Origin: an uncultured Cohaesibacter sp.
GTDB taxonomy: Bacteria; Pseudomonadota; Alphaproteobacteria; Rhizobiales; Cohaesibacteraceae
DNA: 64,000 nt
Assembly (NCBI RefSeq): GCF_963667045.1
Contig: NZ_OY762934.1
Location: 1,543,501-1,607,500 of the forward strand
Direction: 5' to 3'
The notes beneath the pieces are model-generated. The model saw only the letters and a list, made by a program, of their open reading frames with translations, was not told where the DNA came from and did not search any database. Below, one piece after another: positions 28,835 to 37,856 of the stretch. How positions within the stretch are numbered: position 1 is the first letter of the stretch; the number at the start of each line of letters is the position of its first letter. Position numbers and translations under genes: made by a program.

Positions 28835-29845
28835 GTGAACAAGATTTCCCCAAAAGGCTTTGACGCCCCCTCTCCCTTCCCGACAGTTCTGACCGCCCCG
28901 GCGATTGCTCCTACCGGCACTGAACTGCAGCAGCTGACCCGACAGGCCGCCATTGGCTGCAGCTTTGCCAACCTCATGCAGAACATCACGATCCGCGACA
29001 TCATTCTGGAATGCGAAGGTGACGGGCCGCTTGCCCAGCATCCGGCCTTCCCCGGCGCTGTTCGCCAGGCCATCGGATCCCAGCTGATGCAGACGGCCTC
29101 CCGCGAAGCCTTGGCCGGCCTGCCCTGCCCATGGAGCCCTGCCTGCGGATTTCAGGTCTTTTTCAATGGCAACCAAGGCACGGGCAATCAGGGTTCCAAG
29201 CAAAGCGGCGAAGACCTGACGCCGCCATGGGTATTGCGCGGCGAGACCTCAGATGCCTCGAGTGTGCGCATCACGCTGCGGCTTTTCGGCCTTGGTCTGC
29301 TCTGGAGCAGCGATTTGGCCGATGCCTGCCACCGGGCAGTGGAACAGGGAATCTTTATCGGCGGCACCGGACCGGTGTGCGAAGGGGTTCTGATCCGCTC
29401 GATGGAAGCAGTGTGGTCCGGGTTAGAGGATGCCTCGGCAAGCTCCGAACGGGCAATGGTTCATTTCAAGACCCCGTTCCACTGTGATGAGACGGACGAT
29501 GCCCCTTCATTCGGCGAGCAATTCATGCAGAGCCTTGTTGATCGCGCCCGCGAACTGGCCCGCTGGCACGGCCTGACGCTGGCCGACGATCTCGCGGCGC
29601 TAAGAGATGCTGTCGCGGGGTGCCGCTTCGACGAGAGCGGGCTGAACGCCCTCCAATGGAACCGGGCCGTCAGTCAGAGACGCAGTGCCTCCATCGCCAT
29701 GAAGGGGCAGACCGGCCTCTTGCAGATCCTGCTGCCCGAAGAGGGGCGGCAACAGATCATCCAACTGCTACGTATGGGAGAGTTGCTGCACACCGGCCCG
29801 AAACTGGCATTTGGCCAGGGGCGTTTTGAGCTGTTTCTTGTATAA
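28835..29845 (+). CDS. Solitary Cas6/RAMP-type (DUF2276-like) protein
   Basis: The 336-residue protein shows the pattern of the Cas6_C/DUF2276 RAMP family. FPGAVRQAIG (72-81) corresponds to the P-G-x-LRxALG element. CPWSPAC (98-104) is the Cys-containing loop, and RITLRLFG (145-152) the v-x-L-x-LFG strand. The C-terminal glycine-rich RNA-binding loop is GPKLAFGQGRFEL (321-333), following RMGELLHTG. WNRAVSQRRS (275-284) fits the family's W-x-R-x-S-x-RQ element. Cas6 cuts pre-crRNA, but no cas gene or CRISPR array is in the window. GTG at 28835 follows AAGGTGAG; a GTG at 28793 is possible. Catalytic residues cannot be named. Confidence 0.6.
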   Translation: MNKISPKGFDAPSPFPTVLTAPAIAPTGTELQQLTRQAAIGCSFANLMQNITIRDIILECEGDGPLAQHPAFPGAVRQAIGSQLMQTASREALAGLPCPWSPACGFQVFFNGNQGTGNQGSKQSGEDLTPPWVLRGETSDASSVRITLRLFGLGLLWSSDLADACHRAVEQGIFIGGTGPVCEGVLIRSMEAVWSGLEDASASSERAMVHFKTPFHCDETDDAPSFGEQFMQSLVDRARELARWHGLTLADDLAALRDAVAGCRFDESGLNALQWNRAVSQRRSASIAMKGQTGLLQILLPEEGRQQIIQLLRMGELLHTGPKLAFGQGRFELFLV

Positions 29846-30651
29846 ATCGCAGCAGAAGCGCTGTTGCGCCAATGGGCTGGAAGAGAAAGCTGGCGAGATC
29901 TTGCCGTAACGCAGGCTCAGCGACCGAGCGCATTTTCTCCATGTTGAAAAACCCGGAGGAGGTAAAACAAAAACGAATAGCGGCCCGACATTTCGATACA
30001 TTCCTTGCACAAATGATAAACTCTGGCGCAATGAATGCAAGAAACTGCCCTATTCTGAGTCAGTTTTTAAAGGTGACAGGGGATAGATGCGAAAGAGGCG
30101 GGCCACCAGTCCCCCGAAAAGCGGCCCGCCTTGTCGCAGAATCGAATGATGTCCGACCGCGACTGTGTATCACATATGATCAGCTGAAACCGATCACGTC
30201 CGGCACATGCATCTGTTCAGTCTGTCAGAGCCCGGCACCGGAACAGGCCCTCACGAATAGCTAACTTCACGAGCAGTAAGATCAACCATTTCAGTGACAT
30301 ATGTCAAAAGCCATCCCACTGCTCCAACCAAGTCGACAGCTCCAAGCGACGCGCTTGGCGCGGTCCCATACTTGAGCATACCACCGATACGATGAACTGG
30401 GACAGACCCTTCTGGCCTGGCTCTCCTGCTTGCTTTGCGACATCCATCACTGCGTCAATCCCGGCATTTCGATAACAAAAACGCCCATATATTCATCAGT
30501 GACATGCTATTAGCATACCTCTACCCCTCAGGAACTCAAGTGGAGACCTGACAATTTTACACGGAATTGTTGCATAAACCCAATTTGGGCGTGTGATCAT
30601 TCTCATGGGAAGTCGGATCATCCATAAACGCAATGCAATCTGTTCAGACGA
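29846..30651. other. 800-bp gene-poor region after the Cas6-like gene
   Basis: No convincing gene; a 130-residue frame at 29872 looks spurious. It holds the hairpin at 30088-30138, the perfect palindrome TGACATATGTCA at 30295-30306, the palindrome ATGCTATTAGCAT at 30504-30516 and a repeated CAGTGACAT. Confidence 0.4.
30088..30138. repeat. Two-part GC-rich hairpin
   Basis: Outer arms TGCGA/TCGCA and inner arms AGGCGGGCC/GGCCCGCCT enclose an 18-base loop. There is no T-run on either side, so it is not a simple terminator. It lies about 240 bases downstream of the Cas6-like gene. Confidence 0.7.
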
Positions 30652-31431
30652 TCAGAGCCAGCCGAACTGTTGCACCCGTATCATCGGATCCTTGTCGAAT
30701 CGCTTGAGGCGCTCATCCTCGAAGGCCGGACGAATGGATGACCAGACCTTGCCGTCCTGCAGCCAGCTGCTTCTGGGAGGCAGCCGATCAGGGTCGTGGA
30801 CCTCCATCATCGCCCGTCTGACCCACGGCTCGCGCAGTTGATCATTTATCTTCCAGACATAGCGTTTGATCAGACGATCCTTGAAACTGGTGGGCAGCGG
30901 CAGGAAGGGGCAGATGACCGGGAGGTTCTTGGTTTCGAATTTGGCAAGGGTTGCCGTCACCGCGCGGGAGGCGGGACCAAACGACAGGATTTCGATCTGC
31001 AAGACCAGAAAATCGGGCTTCCGACCCAGATGCGCAGTAAAGCGTCTGAACTGTGCTCGAAACTCGGCCTCCAGCGGTGCCTCTTGAAGCTCGAAACGGC
31101 GAGCCGCCCGTGCGAGATCGTCAAGCCGTGGCAAATATCCCTGTTGATCCCGATTGTCGGGAGTAAAGCCGGTGGAGAGAGGAGAGAACTCACCCGACAG
31201 GGTCAGACACAGCCCGACGATCGGACGCTTGTGGGCCTGCCTCAGAAAAGACTGAAGTCCCGGAGCACTCTTGGGCCAAAGATCGGAAACAGGCAGGCAG
31301 GCAATCGCCCCGATCGTCCCAGCTCTCACAAGATGGATGATTGCGTCATCGACCCCTTGTGCCAGTCCATAATCCAGAGCGCACAGCATCGCCAACTCCA
31401 AAAGCCACAGGACAATCCCACGGAATTTCAT
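30652..31431 (-). CDS. ChbG/YdjC-like carbohydrate deacetylase homologue lacking metal ligands
   Basis: The 259-residue protein follows the ChbG/HpnK TIM-barrel pattern. ALDYGLAQGVDDAI at 18-31 corresponds to ADDFGLSxGVNxAI, GLCLTLSGEFSPL at 73-85 to GLHLTLTxG, and LGRKPDFLVLQIEIL at about 135-149 to GxxPTHLDxHHHVH. One Asp and all three His ligands are replaced (ALD for ADD, GLC for GLH, LVLQIEI for LDxHHHV). So the deacetylase metal centre is absent and the protein is probably not a deacetylase. An ATG at 31389 with GGAG is an alternative start. Role unknown. Confidence 0.5.
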   Translation of the reverse strand: MKFRGIVLWLLELAMLCALDYGLAQGVDDAIIHLVRAGTIGAIACLPVSDLWPKSAPGLQSFLRQAHKRPIVGLCLTLSGEFSPLSTGFTPDNRDQQGYLPRLDDLARAARRFELQEAPLEAEFRAQFRRFTAHLGRKPDFLVLQIEILSFGPASRAVTATLAKFETKNLPVICPFLPLPTSFKDRLIKRYVWKINDQLREPWVRRAMMEVHDPDRLPPRSSWLQDGKVWSSIRPAFEDERLKRFDKDPMIRVQQFGWL

Positions 31432-32582
31432 TCATGTCGGGAAACGGCAGTGGTATAACCGTTGCACGAATGCCCAGGGCATCTTTCAGCGAGACATGCG
31501 CTGTTGCTCAGGGAAAATCAAGGCCGCATCCGATTCCGGGTCATTTCTTCCCACAACCAGCGGTAATAGACGAGAAACGGCCCATTGGGTTAAAAATGGA
31601 ATAACTCATTGGCCTGATGCACCCTAGAGGAGCAGCAGAACACAGTTCACCCCAAAAAATAGAGTGCATTTATTGCGCTTCCATTTGTCTAGATTTCTAT
31701 TCAAATTCACCCCAAACCATAGCATTAAAACATGCCAAGAAATTTTACATATTACACTTTGTACAAATATACGAAATACTATTCTAATCGTCACATATAC
31801 TACAAATTCAGAACTCATAGCCAGTTTAAATAATATCTAAACCATCTTCAACTGCACTACATTTTCAAAAAAGCCAAAAGTAATATTTATTTTTCTCTCA
31901 AAAAAGCACCTAACTCGATAAGGAAAATAAATATTTGCATTTTATAACTACCCTAAATTGGCCTTCTACTAAGCAGTAAAATTGAAGAGACTATGGAAAT
32001 TCAAATAGAGAACGAATATAGTCAAAGACAAGAAAGGCCAAGAACAAAAAATGCCGATAGTGTCGGTCCCCCAACAAGACACTAAAAGAGCATAATATAC
32101 GGTCTTTCCAAAGAACGGTCCCCACACACATACCGTAACTAGAGGTCGTCATCCGACGGCCTCTTCTTCTTTTTGGCTCCCCCAACTGCAAATACGGCCC
32201 GACAATGACGGACCTGGCGAAGCGATGTAGTACCGTTCGTAGTGCGACCACAAATTGGTCGTTGGTTCAATTTATGCGAGCAATCCGGACGAGTGTCCAA
32301 GGGGTTTATCCAATTTATAATTTTTCTTCTTGCTGGAACTTTCCACAAGATACTTGATTATGTCTCAAAGATGCTTTATTCATGTCGCCATCATCATGAG
32401 AAGGGCTGACGCCCTCGCCAACCTGCCAACCGCGGCAAGGTGGCACCTGTACGGGGATGTGGCGGCATCTTTGCAAACCGCGAAGATGGACGCAACTAAG
32501 CGGAGTTCCCATACCTGTTGTCGTCAGTCTTCCAAACCCGTGCATGGGCGTTTTCCCATGGGCCTGTTAGGAAGGAAACACA
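31432..32582. other. 1.1-kb AT-rich gene-poor region
   Basis: The stretch 31620-32140 is markedly AT-rich compared with the rest of the window. Frames here are short, without ribosome-binding sites. A hydrophobic 64-residue leftward frame at 31624-31818 and a basic 69-residue leftward frame at 32139-32348 are noted but unsupported. CATGGG/CCCATG at about 32543-32560 forms a small hairpin just before the next gene. It may be a relic of transferred DNA. Confidence 0.45.
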
Positions 32583-32924
32583 ATGTTTGAAGCAGTCGAT
32601 CAGAGTTTTGATTTTCCTGTCAATCACGCCTCCAGCCTTGCAAAGGAAACGGAAAGCAGGAGCGAGATCAAAACAACAAAGGCGCCAAGCGAGGCGACGC
32701 TTGAGGTTTTGAAAGCGGGCTTCCGTACACGTGTGATGTCCTACCGCTCCGCCTATGATCTGGGCGCGCGTAGCGGGCTTTCCCTTTCCAGCCTCAAAAG
32801 CCGCACCGAGCAGAGCGCTCGCCTCATTCAGGCAGGTCTTGGCTATGCCGTCGATGAAACCGTGTTTGCGACACTGGTCTTCCATTATCCGGAACTGGCA
32901 AAAGCCCTGTCGCGTCAGCGCTAG
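32583..32924 (+). CDS. Small HTH-like hypothetical protein
   Basis: The 113-residue protein begins after GGAAGGAAA, a good ribosome-binding site. The first 45 residues are polar and likely disordered. The remainder is helical: VMSYRSAYDLGARSGLSLSSLKSRTEQSARLIQAGLGYAV, with an ARSGLSLSSLKSR turn that looks like an HTH recognition helix. It has a loose resemblance in pattern to the CII-like protein at 28180, but I cannot assign a family. It is convergent with the GH3 gene. Confidence 0.5.
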   Translation: MFEAVDQSFDFPVNHASSLAKETESRSEIKTTKAPSEATLEVLKAGFRTRVMSYRSAYDLGARSGLSLSSLKSRTEQSARLIQAGLGYAVDETVFATLVFHYPELAKALSRQR

Positions 32925-32965
32925 GGCTCTGCCGCCATCACGGCAAGGCAGGGTCTGAGAGGATT

Positions 32966-34078
32966 TCAGGCCGAGCGGGATTTTTTCAGACGGGCTGCCG
33001 TTGCCAGAATCTGGCTCTCCTGAATCTGCCCCTGCCGAACCGCTTCCCGGATCCAGCCGACAGCCTCTGCAGGCAGATCGGCATTCGGCTTGAGGGAGTT
33101 CGACAGCAAGAGAATATCATAGCCAGCCTGGGCGGCCCTGATGGCCGCTTCCCTTGGCTGGGCAATCTTGCGAACCGCCCCCATATCCAGATCATCGGTC
33201 ATGATCAGCCCGCCAAAGCCCATGCGGCGGCGCATGACTTCCTGAACCAGCGTGCTTGAAAAGGTCGCCAGTTCCCCGTCATTGCCCTTGCCCACCCGCA
33301 CATAAAGATGACCGGACATGATCACGTCGGCCAGCCCGAGGCGGACCAGTTCGGCAAAGGGCTTCAGTTCTTCCGGTTGCCAGGTTTCGCGAATGTCGAC
33401 AAAGCCATTGTGGCTGTCGGCCTTGGAAAGGCCGTGTCCAGGGAAATGTTTGAGCGCGGTGGTAATGCCATAGCGGCGGTGGGCCCTGACGAAGGCACCG
33501 GCGTAGCGGATGACCGTATCCGCATCCTTGCCATAGGCGCGTTTGTTCTTGCCGATGACCGGGTTATAGGCCCGGTGCAGGTCAGCCACAGGCCCGAGAT
33601 TGAAGGTGAAGCCCGCCTCGGCCAGCTCCCTTGCTGCGGTGGCATAGATCTTTTCGGCGCCGCCAGGGCTGGTCTTCTGGGCGATGGTGAGTGCTGGCGC
33701 AATCCGGGTAAAACCGTGCTGCTCCTTTAGGCGCTGAACGGTGCCGCCTTCATGGTCGATGGCGATATGCGTCACGCCAGCATCATGAAACAGCTTGTTG
33801 AGCCCCAGAACGTCCTTGCGGCTGCCGATATTGGTGGAGAGATAGACAACCGACGCCGCCCTGCCCTTGGCGATATGCCCGGCGATGGTGCGGGCGAAGG
33901 AGCCGCCAGCACTCTTGCCGGAGAAGCCCACCATGACGAGGCTGCCAACGGCGCGGTCGAGCTCGGCGGCGTTGACCACACTGGCACGAATAAGCGCCGG
34001 AGCCGCGAGACCGGCCACGACCAGCTTGAGAGTGGCGCGGCGGGAGAATTCTCTTGTCATGGTCATGCTCGCGGTCAT
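32966..34078 (-). CDS. Glycoside hydrolase family 3 protein, NagZ-like, Tat-exported
   Basis: The 370-residue protein has a twin-arginine signal, SRRATLK at 12-18 followed by a hydrophobic stretch and ASVVNAA. The GH3 barrel shows AIDHEGGTVQRL, the KHFPGHG motif and the nucleophile segment MTDDLDMGA. GH3 N-acetylglucosaminidases recycle peptidoglycan or cleave chitin-like chains. NagZ itself is cytosolic, so export by Tat suggests a periplasmic or extracellular role on glucosaminides; only the fold is secure. Its ATG overlaps the stop of a possible small frame downstream of hisG. Confidence 0.85.
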   Translation of the reverse strand: MTASMTMTREFSRRATLKLVVAGLAAPALIRASVVNAAELDRAVGSLVMVGFSGKSAGGSFARTIAGHIAKGRAASVVYLSTNIGSRKDVLGLNKLFHDAGVTHIAIDHEGGTVQRLKEQHGFTRIAPALTIAQKTSPGGAEKIYATAARELAEAGFTFNLGPVADLHRAYNPVIGKNKRAYGKDADTVIRYAGAFVRAHRRYGITTALKHFPGHGLSKADSHNGFVDIRETWQPEELKPFAELVRLGLADVIMSGHLYVRVGKGNDGELATFSSTLVQEVMRRRMGFGGLIMTDDLDMGAVRKIAQPREAAIRAAQAGYDILLLSNSLKPNADLPAEAVGWIREAVRQGQIQESQILATAARLKKSRSA

Positions 34079-34233
34079 TGGATGCTCATCTGCTGCTGAA
34101 AGGGCGACAGCGCCTGTCGGGCGCTCGTCTTGCCGAAGAGTTCCCCCAGCAATGAGTCCAAATCAAGGCCGCCCCCGCAGATGACGAGGAGCTCATCAGG
34201 CTTATTGTCCGAGGCGCGCCAGCATGTGCTCAT
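34075..34233 (-). CDS. Possible small protein between hisG and the GH3 gene
   Basis: A 52-residue frame (starting inside the 3' end of hisG) contains KPDELLVICGGGLDLDSLLGEL and ends with a TGA that overlaps the GH3 ATG (ATGA). That arrangement is typical of translationally coupled genes, but there is no strong ribosome-binding site and no family I know. It may be chance. Confidence 0.25.
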   Translation of the reverse strand: MSTCWRASDNKPDELLVICGGGLDLDSLLGELFGKTSARQALSPFQQQMSIQ

Positions 34234-35182
34234 AGAGAGGGTTGGATGCCTCGAAGACATAGTCAAGGCGGCCGACCGACACGGACACCGACCCCAGCGC
34301 CCTCAGACGGCTGGCAATGGCATAGACCGAGGCTTCCGGCGCATGCAGGCGCACGATATGCTCGTTATGGCCATAGGGCGCAGTGATCCCCGCCTCTTCA
34401 AACTCGTCGCAAATCTGCTGACTGATGGTCGCCGCATCATAATGGGCTGCGGTGATCTCTCGGACGGTACGGGCGGCTTCTTCGGCCTGAATGCGATCAA
34501 GAATTTCCGCCAGAGCCGACTTGGCCTCGTCCGACCAGTCCGCCGTCAGTGAGGCGACGAGGTTGGCCTCGGAGCGCAGCATGACGCCATCATCAAGGAT
34601 CTTGAGGTTATTGGCCTCAAGGGTCGAACCGGTCGAGGTGATGTCGACGATGATGTCGGCAGAGCCCGCAGCGGGCGCTCCTTCGGTTGCACCAAGGCTC
34701 TCGACGATCTTGTAATCGATGATGCCGTGGCTGGCAAAAAAGGCGCGGGTCAGGTTGATATATTTGGTGGCAACGCGCAGGCGATGGCCGTAGCGGGCGG
34801 GCATGTCCATGGCCACGTCGCCGAGGTCTTCCATGTTGCGCACGTCAATCCAGGCCTTGGGCACCGCGATGACGACATTGGCATGGCCAAAACCGAGCTT
34901 GATCAGCAGATCGATGTAGCTCTCCGGCTGGGCCAGATGTTCGCGGATCAGATCCTCGCCGGTGACGCCCAGATGCACAGAGCCGGCTTTCAGCTCCTTG
35001 GCGATCTCCGAGGCGGACAGGAAGGCGATTTCGACATTGTCGATGCCCTTGAGGTGGCCGCGATAGTTGCGCAAGCCGCCAGGGCGGGCCACGTCAAGAC
35101 CGGCGCGGGCAAAGAAGGCGTTGGTGTTTTCCTGCAGGCGACCCTTGGAGGGGATGGCGATGATCAGAGGGGTCTTGCTCAT
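34202..35182 (-). CDS. hisG: ATP phosphoribosyltransferase catalytic subunit
   Basis: The 326-residue enzyme condenses ATP with PRPP, the first step of histidine synthesis. Visible elements are IAIPSKGRL at the start, LGVTGEDLIREH, VATKYINLTRAFF and the PRPP-binding ADIIVDITSTGSTLEANNL. Although HisZ is encoded beside it, the protein is about 100 residues longer than typical short HisG partners; the extra C-terminal part (about 215-326) could be an extended regulatory region. Start after AAGGAG. Third gene of hisS-hisZ-hisG, 11 bases after hisZ. Confidence 0.95.
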   Translation of the reverse strand: MSKTPLIIAIPSKGRLQENTNAFFARAGLDVARPGGLRNYRGHLKGIDNVEIAFLSASEIAKELKAGSVHLGVTGEDLIREHLAQPESYIDLLIKLGFGHANVVIAVPKAWIDVRNMEDLGDVAMDMPARYGHRLRVATKYINLTRAFFASHGIIDYKIVESLGATEGAPAAGSADIIVDITSTGSTLEANNLKILDDGVMLRSEANLVASLTADWSDEAKSALAEILDRIQAEEAARTVREITAAHYDAATISQQICDEFEEAGITAPYGHNEHIVRLHAPEASVYAIASRLRALGSVSVSVGRLDYVFEASNPLYEHMLARLGQ

Positions 35183-35193
35183 TGGCTCACTCC

Positions 35194-36342
35194 TTAGGCC
35201 CGGGCTTCGGTTTGCGCGAGACGATCGAGCCAGACGACAAAACCGATCGCCGGGACCGCTTCGACCGCATTGCCCCGTCTGGCGCGGGAGGCCAGAATGC
35301 CCAGCAGACGATCATAGCGCCCCCCACCGGCAACCGGCTTGTCTTCGCCAGCGAAATGCAGCTCGTAATTGAAGCCCGAGTAATAGTCGAGGCGACGGCC
35401 GAAATCGGCCTTGAACTGCAGCTCGGTGCCTTCCGGCACTGCAGCCTTGATCGCCTTGATGCGCTCGGCAAAGCCATCAAGGGCATCGCCCAGAATGGCG
35501 CCGACCTCATCATCGAAGGCGGCCAGATGCTCAAGGCTATCGTCAAGCGAACCGGAAATGGACAGATAGCGGGCGATGAGTGCAATCTTGTCGGCGTCCC
35601 ATCCGGCCATGGCGGCCAGTTCGGCCTTTTCCATGTAGCGTTCGGCGATGTCGCCGACGGAGCGCCCACCAACGGCGGAAAGTCCGGCAATATCGAGCAT
35701 TTCCTCGACCGCTTCACGCACATCTTCCGGCGCCTTGCCTTCGAGGATACGGGCAAGACCGGCGGAAGCCCCGTGGGTCTCGGAGCCGCCCTGCTTCAGA
35801 CGGCGCAGCATGCGGTCTAGCACACGGCGATCGCCAAAGGCCCCTTCAAGACGGCGCTGCCAGACGGCAGGCGTGCCCAACCCGTTGAGCAAGGCAGAGA
35901 ACAGGCCAAGATCGCCGATGGTTATGATCGGGCGCTTGCCCGAGAGGCTTTCCACCATAGCAACAGCGCTGGCGACACTGGCTGCATCAAACTCGAAACC
36001 GCCGTGCGGGTCGATCTGCTCGATACCGGCCTGATGGAACTCGCCGGGTTCATCGTCTGCCCGCTGCCGGAAGACCGGACCAAGGCAGGCATAGGTTGCC
36101 TTGCGCGTTGCCTCGCCATGACGCAGATGATGCAGACACACCGGAATGGTGAACTCGGGCCGGAGGGCCATCGCCTCGCCGTTGGCACCGGGCGCAACAT
36201 AGAGACGACGACGGATATCCTCGCCGATGAGATCGACAAACAGATCCGCTGAATAGAGGATCGGCAGATCGATCACTCTGGCCCCTGCCGCATCAAACTG
36301 ACGGGAAAGCGCGTCCCGCATGGTTTCGGTCAGATGAGTCAT
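35194..36342 (-). CDS. hisZ: ATP phosphoribosyltransferase regulatory subunit
   Basis: The 382-residue protein is a catalytically inactive histidyl-tRNA synthetase paralogue. It keeps class II aaRS motif 2 (ATYACLGPVFRQRADDEPGEFHQAGIEQI) and motif 3-like GGGRYDRLLG. HisZ binds HisG and carries histidine feedback. The ATG follows AGAGGAG. It lies directly after hisS on the same strand, next to the gene from which this family arose. Confidence 0.95.
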   Translation of the reverse strand: MTHLTETMRDALSRQFDAAGARVIDLPILYSADLFVDLIGEDIRRRLYVAPGANGEAMALRPEFTIPVCLHHLRHGEATRKATYACLGPVFRQRADDEPGEFHQAGIEQIDPHGGFEFDAASVASAVAMVESLSGKRPIITIGDLGLFSALLNGLGTPAVWQRRLEGAFGDRRVLDRMLRRLKQGGSETHGASAGLARILEGKAPEDVREAVEEMLDIAGLSAVGGRSVGDIAERYMEKAELAAMAGWDADKIALIARYLSISGSLDDSLEHLAAFDDEVGAILGDALDGFAERIKAIKAAVPEGTELQFKADFGRRLDYYSGFNYELHFAGEDKPVAGGGRYDRLLGILASRARRGNAVEAVPAIGFVVWLDRLAQTEARA

Positions 36343-36374
36343 GGCTATCTCCTCTCGCCTTTCCGGCTGAGCGG

Positions 36375-37856
36375 TTATTTCGTCGCGGCAGCGCGCACCG
36401 TTTCACGGTCCGCAGCCTGATCAGCGAGCATCTTCTTGACGATATCGACCATCTCGGCCAACGGCACCTCGACCTGAGCCGGACGGCTCTCGCGCCAGGT
36501 GGCGTTGTCCTCGATTTCGGCGGACAGGCGCTTGCCCTCCTCCAGATCCTTGATCTGGACGATGCCTCTTTCCTTTTCGTCCGAGCCCTGAATGATGGCC
36601 AGCGGGCAGCCGCGCTTGTCGGCATATTTGAGCTGGTTGCCAAACTTCTTCCAGTTGCCCTGATAAAGCTCGGCACGAACACCAGCAGCGCGCAGCTCCT
36701 GCACCATCTTCATGTAATGGCCGAGGCTATCAACGTCGCCATCCATGACGGTGACCAGAACCGGCGCGACCATGCTTTCGTTGCCCAGCTTGCCGAGGTT
36801 CTTCAAAGCCGTCATCAGGCGGGAAACACCGATGGAGAAGCCGGTTGCCGGAACGTCACGACCGACAAAGCGCTTGACCAGACCGTCATAGCGGCCACCG
36901 CCACCAACCGAGCCGAACTGAACGACTTCGCCCTTTTCGTTGGTGACATCGAACAATAGTTCGGCCTCATAGACCGGCCCGGTGTAATATTCGAGGCCGC
37001 GCACGACGGACGGGTCGATCTTGATGCGATCTTCGCCATAGCCACAGGCGTCGAAAATGGCCTGCATGGTGGCGAGTTCGCGGGTGCCGTCATTGTCCAT
37101 TTCGAGCGTACCGTCGGTGAAGGCAATCACCTTCTCGACATTCTCGGAGCTGAGACCGGCGCCCTTGGTGAAGTCGCCGCTTTCGTCCTTGCGGCCTTCG
37201 CCGAGCAGCAGCCGCACCCCATCGGGTCCGAATTTGTCCAGCTTGTCGACAGCGCGCAGCACCGTGAGGCGAGACTCCGCGTGCTCGTCTCCACCAAAGC
37301 CGATCTCTTCCATAACGCCATCGAGTACCTTGCGGTTGTTGACGCGGATGACATAGTTGCCGCGCTCGATGCCGAGGGCTTCCATGGTATCGGCCATCAT
37401 CATGCAGGCTTCGGCGTCGGTCTGGACGCCCGGCGCACCGACGGTGTCGGCATCGAACTGCATGAACTGGCGGAACCGGCCCGGGCCCGGCTTTTCGTTG
37501 CGGTAGACATAACCGACGCGATAGGTGCGATAGGGCAGCTGGATCTCGTTGACATTCTCCGCGACGTGACGGGCCATCGGCGCCGTCAGGTCATAGCGCA
37601 GGCTCATCCACTGCTCGTCATCATCCTGAACGGAGAAAACACCAGCATTGGGGCGATCGGTATCGGGCAGGAACTTGCCCAGACAATCGGTATATTCAAA
37701 GGTCGGTGTCTCAATCGGATCAAAGCCATGATGCTCGTAGACAGCCTTGATTTTAGCGATCATGTCATCGGCTCTGCGGATGTCATCGGCAGTCCGGTCC
37801 ACAAATCCGCGCGGCAGGCGGGCCTTGAGCTTGTTGGGCTTTTTATCTTTTGCCAT
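36375..37856 (-). CDS. hisS: Histidine--tRNA ligase
   Basis: The 493-residue class II synthetase charges tRNA-His. Motif 2 ([24 protein letters not shown]), the histidine-A element [15 protein letters not shown] and motif 3 ([13 protein letters not shown]) are present, and an anticodon-binding domain follows (about 385-475). The start is basic ([18 protein letters not shown]), as in longer alphaproteobacterial HisRS. It heads the hisS-hisZ-hisG unit, 32 bases before hisZ. Confidence 0.97.
   Translation of the reverse strand: MAKDKKPNKLKARLPRGFVDRTADDIRRADDMIAKIKAVYEHHGFDPIETPTFEYTDCLGKFLPDTDRPNAGVFSVQDDDEQWMSLRYDLTAPMARHVAENVNEIQLPYRTYRVGYVYRNEKPGPGRFRQFMQFDADTVGAPGVQTDAEACMMMADTMEALGIERGNYVIRVNNRKVLDGVMEEIGFGGDEHAESRLTVLRAVDKLDKFGPDGVRLLLGEGRKDESGDFTKGAGLSSENVEKVIAFTDGTLEMDNDGTRELATMQAIFDACGYGEDRIKIDPSVVRGLEYYTGPVYEAELLFDVTNEKGEVVQFGSVGGGGRYDGLVKRFVGRDVPATGFSIGVSRLMTALKNLGKLGNESMVAPVLVTVMDGDVDSLGHYMKMVQELRAAGVRAELYQGNWKKFGNQLKYADKRGCPLAIIQGSDEKERGIVQIKDLEEGKRLSAEIEDNATWRESRPAQVEVPLAEMVDIVKKMLADQAADRETVRAAATK

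Noticed and set aside
29872-30264. 130-residue frame after the Cas6-like gene
   Set aside because: It crosses the strong hairpin at 30088-30138, has no ribosome-binding site and shows no domain.
30560-30590. GGAATTGTTGCATAAACC, similar to the end of IS5-type elements
   Set aside because: Only one end-like sequence, no transposase remnant and no partner repeat.
31638-31720. Two copies of TTCACCCCAAA 60 bases apart, near the Cas6-like gene, as a possible CRISPR array
   Set aside because: Only two copies, with short imperfect repeats of about 15 bases; no spacer-repeat series follows.
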